A stretch of DNA of 64,000 bases. Origin: Cystobacter fuscus. Its GTDB lineage: Bacteria > Myxococcota > Myxococcia > Myxococcales > Myxococcaceae. Position 1 is the stretch's first letter. Each line of letters begins with the position of its first letter. This document shows, in pieces, positions 62,641 to 64,000 of this stretch. The notes under the pieces are model-generated. The model had not been told where the DNA came from. It made no database searches and was given only the letters and a program-made list of their open reading frames with translations. Location: the NCBI RefSeq assembly GCF_002305875.1, contig NZ_CP022098.1, positions 4,650,001 to 4,714,000 on the forward strand. Direction: 5' to 3'. A program made the position numbers and the translations under genes.

Positions 62641-63962
62641 AGGAGATTGGAATCGCCCTGTTGGGGCTGGGCAACGTGGGACTGGGGACGTACCGCATCC
62701 TCACGCAGCACGCGAAGGACATCGAGCGGCGGCTGGGCGCTCGGGTGCGCGTGCATCACGTGCTGGTGCGCGAGCCGGGCCGCTCGCGTCCCGAGGACGT
62801 GCCCTCGGCGCTCCTCACCCATGACATGAAGACGATCCTCGCCAACCCCGAGGTGTCGGTGGTGGTGGAGCTCATGGGGGGGTTGAGCCCCGCGCGCGAG
62901 TACGTGGAGCAGGCCATCGCCTCGGGCCGCCATGTGGTGACGGCCAACAAGGCGCTCCTGTCCGCGCATGGCGAGGCGATCTTCTCGAGCGCCATCGCCC
63001 GGGGCGTGGACGTGCACTTCGAGGCGGCCGTCTGTGGCGGCATCCCCATCATCCGCACGCTGCGCGAGGCGCTCGCCTCGGACCGGGTGGAGTCGCTCAC
63101 GGGCATCGTGAATGGCACCACCAACTTCATCCTCTCGGCCATGGCGGACGAGGGCGCCACGTACGCGGACGCGCTGCGGCGCGCGCAGGAGCTGGGCTAC
63201 GCCGAGGCGGACCCCACGCTGGACGTGAGCGGCATGGACGCGGCGCAGAAGCTGTGCCTGCTCGCCTCGCTGGCCTTCTCCGCGCGCGTGTCCCCCGAGT
63301 CCGTCCTCGTCGAGGGCATCTCCACGCTCACCCCCGCGGACATCGCCCACGGGCGCGAGGCGGGCTTCGTGCTCAAGCTGCTCGCGCGGGCGAGCCGGGC
63401 GCCGGACGGGCTGGACGTGCGCGTGCACCCGGCCTTCATCCCCGCCGCCAGCCCCCTGGCCGACGTGAAGGGTGGCTTCAACGCGGTGCTGCTCCAGTCC
63501 GCGGCCCTGGGCGCCTCGCTCTTCTCGGGCCTGGGCGCCGGTGCCCTGCCCACGGGCAGTGCGGTGGTGTCCGACATCATCGACACCTGCCGGGGCCTGC
63601 TGGCGGGCGTGTCGGGCCGTCTGCCCCTGCCGTGCGCGCCCAACGTGCAGGACGTACCCCTGTTGCCCCCGGGGGAGCGCCGCGGGCCCACCTACCTGCG
63701 CTTCTCCGTCAGCGACGAGCCCGGCGTCCTGGGCCGCATCGCCAGCGTGCTCGGCGAGAAGGGGGTGAGCATCAACTCGGTGCTCCAGCGTCCGCCGCGC
63801 CCCGAGGACACGCACGCCACCATCGTCGTCTTCACCCACGACACGCGCGAGGCGGACGTCATCGCCGCCGTGCAGTGGATCGACTCGCTGCGCAGCACCC
63901 GGGCGCCCACCCAGGTCATCCGCATCGAGGAAGGCCCCGGGCTGCTGCTCTCCGGCCGCTAG
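62637..63962 (+). CDS. hom: Homoserine dehydrogenase with ACT domain
   Basis: The 441-residue product starts with the NAD(P)-binding IGIALLGLGNVGLGTYRIL and has VVTANKALLS, GIVNGTTNFIL, AEADPTLDVSGMDAAQKL, the homoserine dehydrogenase signature, and a C-terminal ACT domain (about 350-430: YLRFSVSDEPGVLGRIASVL). It reduces aspartate semialdehyde to homoserine for threonine and methionine synthesis; the ACT domain implies feedback by an amino acid. ATGA overlap with the upstream lipoprotein gene. The last 38 bases of the window hold no feature. Confidence 0.95.
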   Translation: MKEIGIALLGLGNVGLGTYRILTQHAKDIERRLGARVRVHHVLVREPGRSRPEDVPSALLTHDMKTILANPEVSVVVELMGGLSPAREYVEQAIASGRHVVTANKALLSAHGEAIFSSAIARGVDVHFEAAVCGGIPIIRTLREALASDRVESLTGIVNGTTNFILSAMADEGATYADALRRAQELGYAEADPTLDVSGMDAAQKLCLLASLAFSARVSPESVLVEGISTLTPADIAHGREAGFVLKLLARASRAPDGLDVRVHPAFIPAASPLADVKGGFNAVLLQSAALGASLFSGLGAGALPTGSAVVSDIIDTCRGLLAGVSGRLPLPCAPNVQDVPLLPPGERRGPTYLRFSVSDEPGVLGRIASVLGEKGVSINSVLQRPPRPEDTHATIVVFTHDTREADVIAAVQWIDSLRSTRAPTQVIRIEEGPGLLLSGR

Positions 63963-64000
63963 CTGGCCGCCGGGAGGGCGGGCGAGCGGCCTGATCGACA

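Overview
The window looks like a chromosomal segment of a myxobacterium, probably from the Cystobacter/Archangium branch. This is inferred from the high GC, strong G/C third-position bias, many lipoproteins of unknown function, a SitA-type outer-membrane-exchange toxin candidate, large polymorphic-toxin content and the cysteine-patterned C-terminus of a secreted lipoprotein. No rRNA, tRNA or CRISPR array was seen, so the genus cannot be fixed from the window.

0-12 kb: a surface metallopeptidase/propeller/barrel lipoprotein, an unrecognised protein, a TetR regulator with a palindrome at its start followed by a cytochrome P450, a Kbp-like BON-LysM protein, a lipoprotein/partner pair with 4-bp overlap, a DUF2520 dehydrogenase-like protein, and a ClpA-like double AAA+ ATPase with a long Pro/Ala linker. 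12-19 kb: a six-gene chain of 4-bp overlaps encoding a YIP1-family membrane protein, a TolC-like channel, a MacA-like adaptor, a MacB/LolD-type ATPase and two FtsX/MacB-type permeases; then msrA. 19-31.7 kb: small envelope proteins, a GT51 glycosyltransferase, a SET protein, and then a complete myxobacterial version of the enterobacterial yfa locus in the order P-T-A-S-Q. It centres on a 1569-residue alpha-2-macroglobulin with an intact CLEQ thioester, and ends in a YfaQ homologue that carries all three penicillin-binding-protein motifs plus a SpoIID-like tail.

31.7-43.8 kb: a lower-GC accessory island, almost entirely on the minus strand. A five-gene type VI secretion effector cassette (DUF2169 adaptor, active-site-less thiolase-fold protein, PAAR/DUF4150 protein with a deaminase-like C-terminus, SUKH immunity protein, HEAT protein) sits between intact yfaQ and a decayed second copy of the yfaQ 3' half. 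It is followed by a Uma2 nuclease-like gene, four tandem genes for cysteine-patterned secreted peptides (a fifth, reduced copy lies 4 kb away), ridA, and a lipoprotein toxin with a C-terminal AHH-type nuclease signature next to an Imm11-SUFU fusion. An ~84-bp repeat that can form a hairpin lies upstream of both the Uma2 gene and the toxin gene.

44-64 kb: core-like sequence again. It holds a beta-helix lipoprotein, a BTAD/AAA regulator, a pectin-acetylesterase-family protein, a DUF692 (MNIO) enzyme with an uncharacterised C-terminal half, a lipoprotein with six NGLSL repeats, uridine kinase, a MetX-fold protein lacking its nucleophile, a PQQ-type propeller protein, a HARE-HTH/Mrr-like fusion with a basic tail behind a good sigma-70-like promoter, two lipoproteins, and homoserine dehydrogenase at the right edge.
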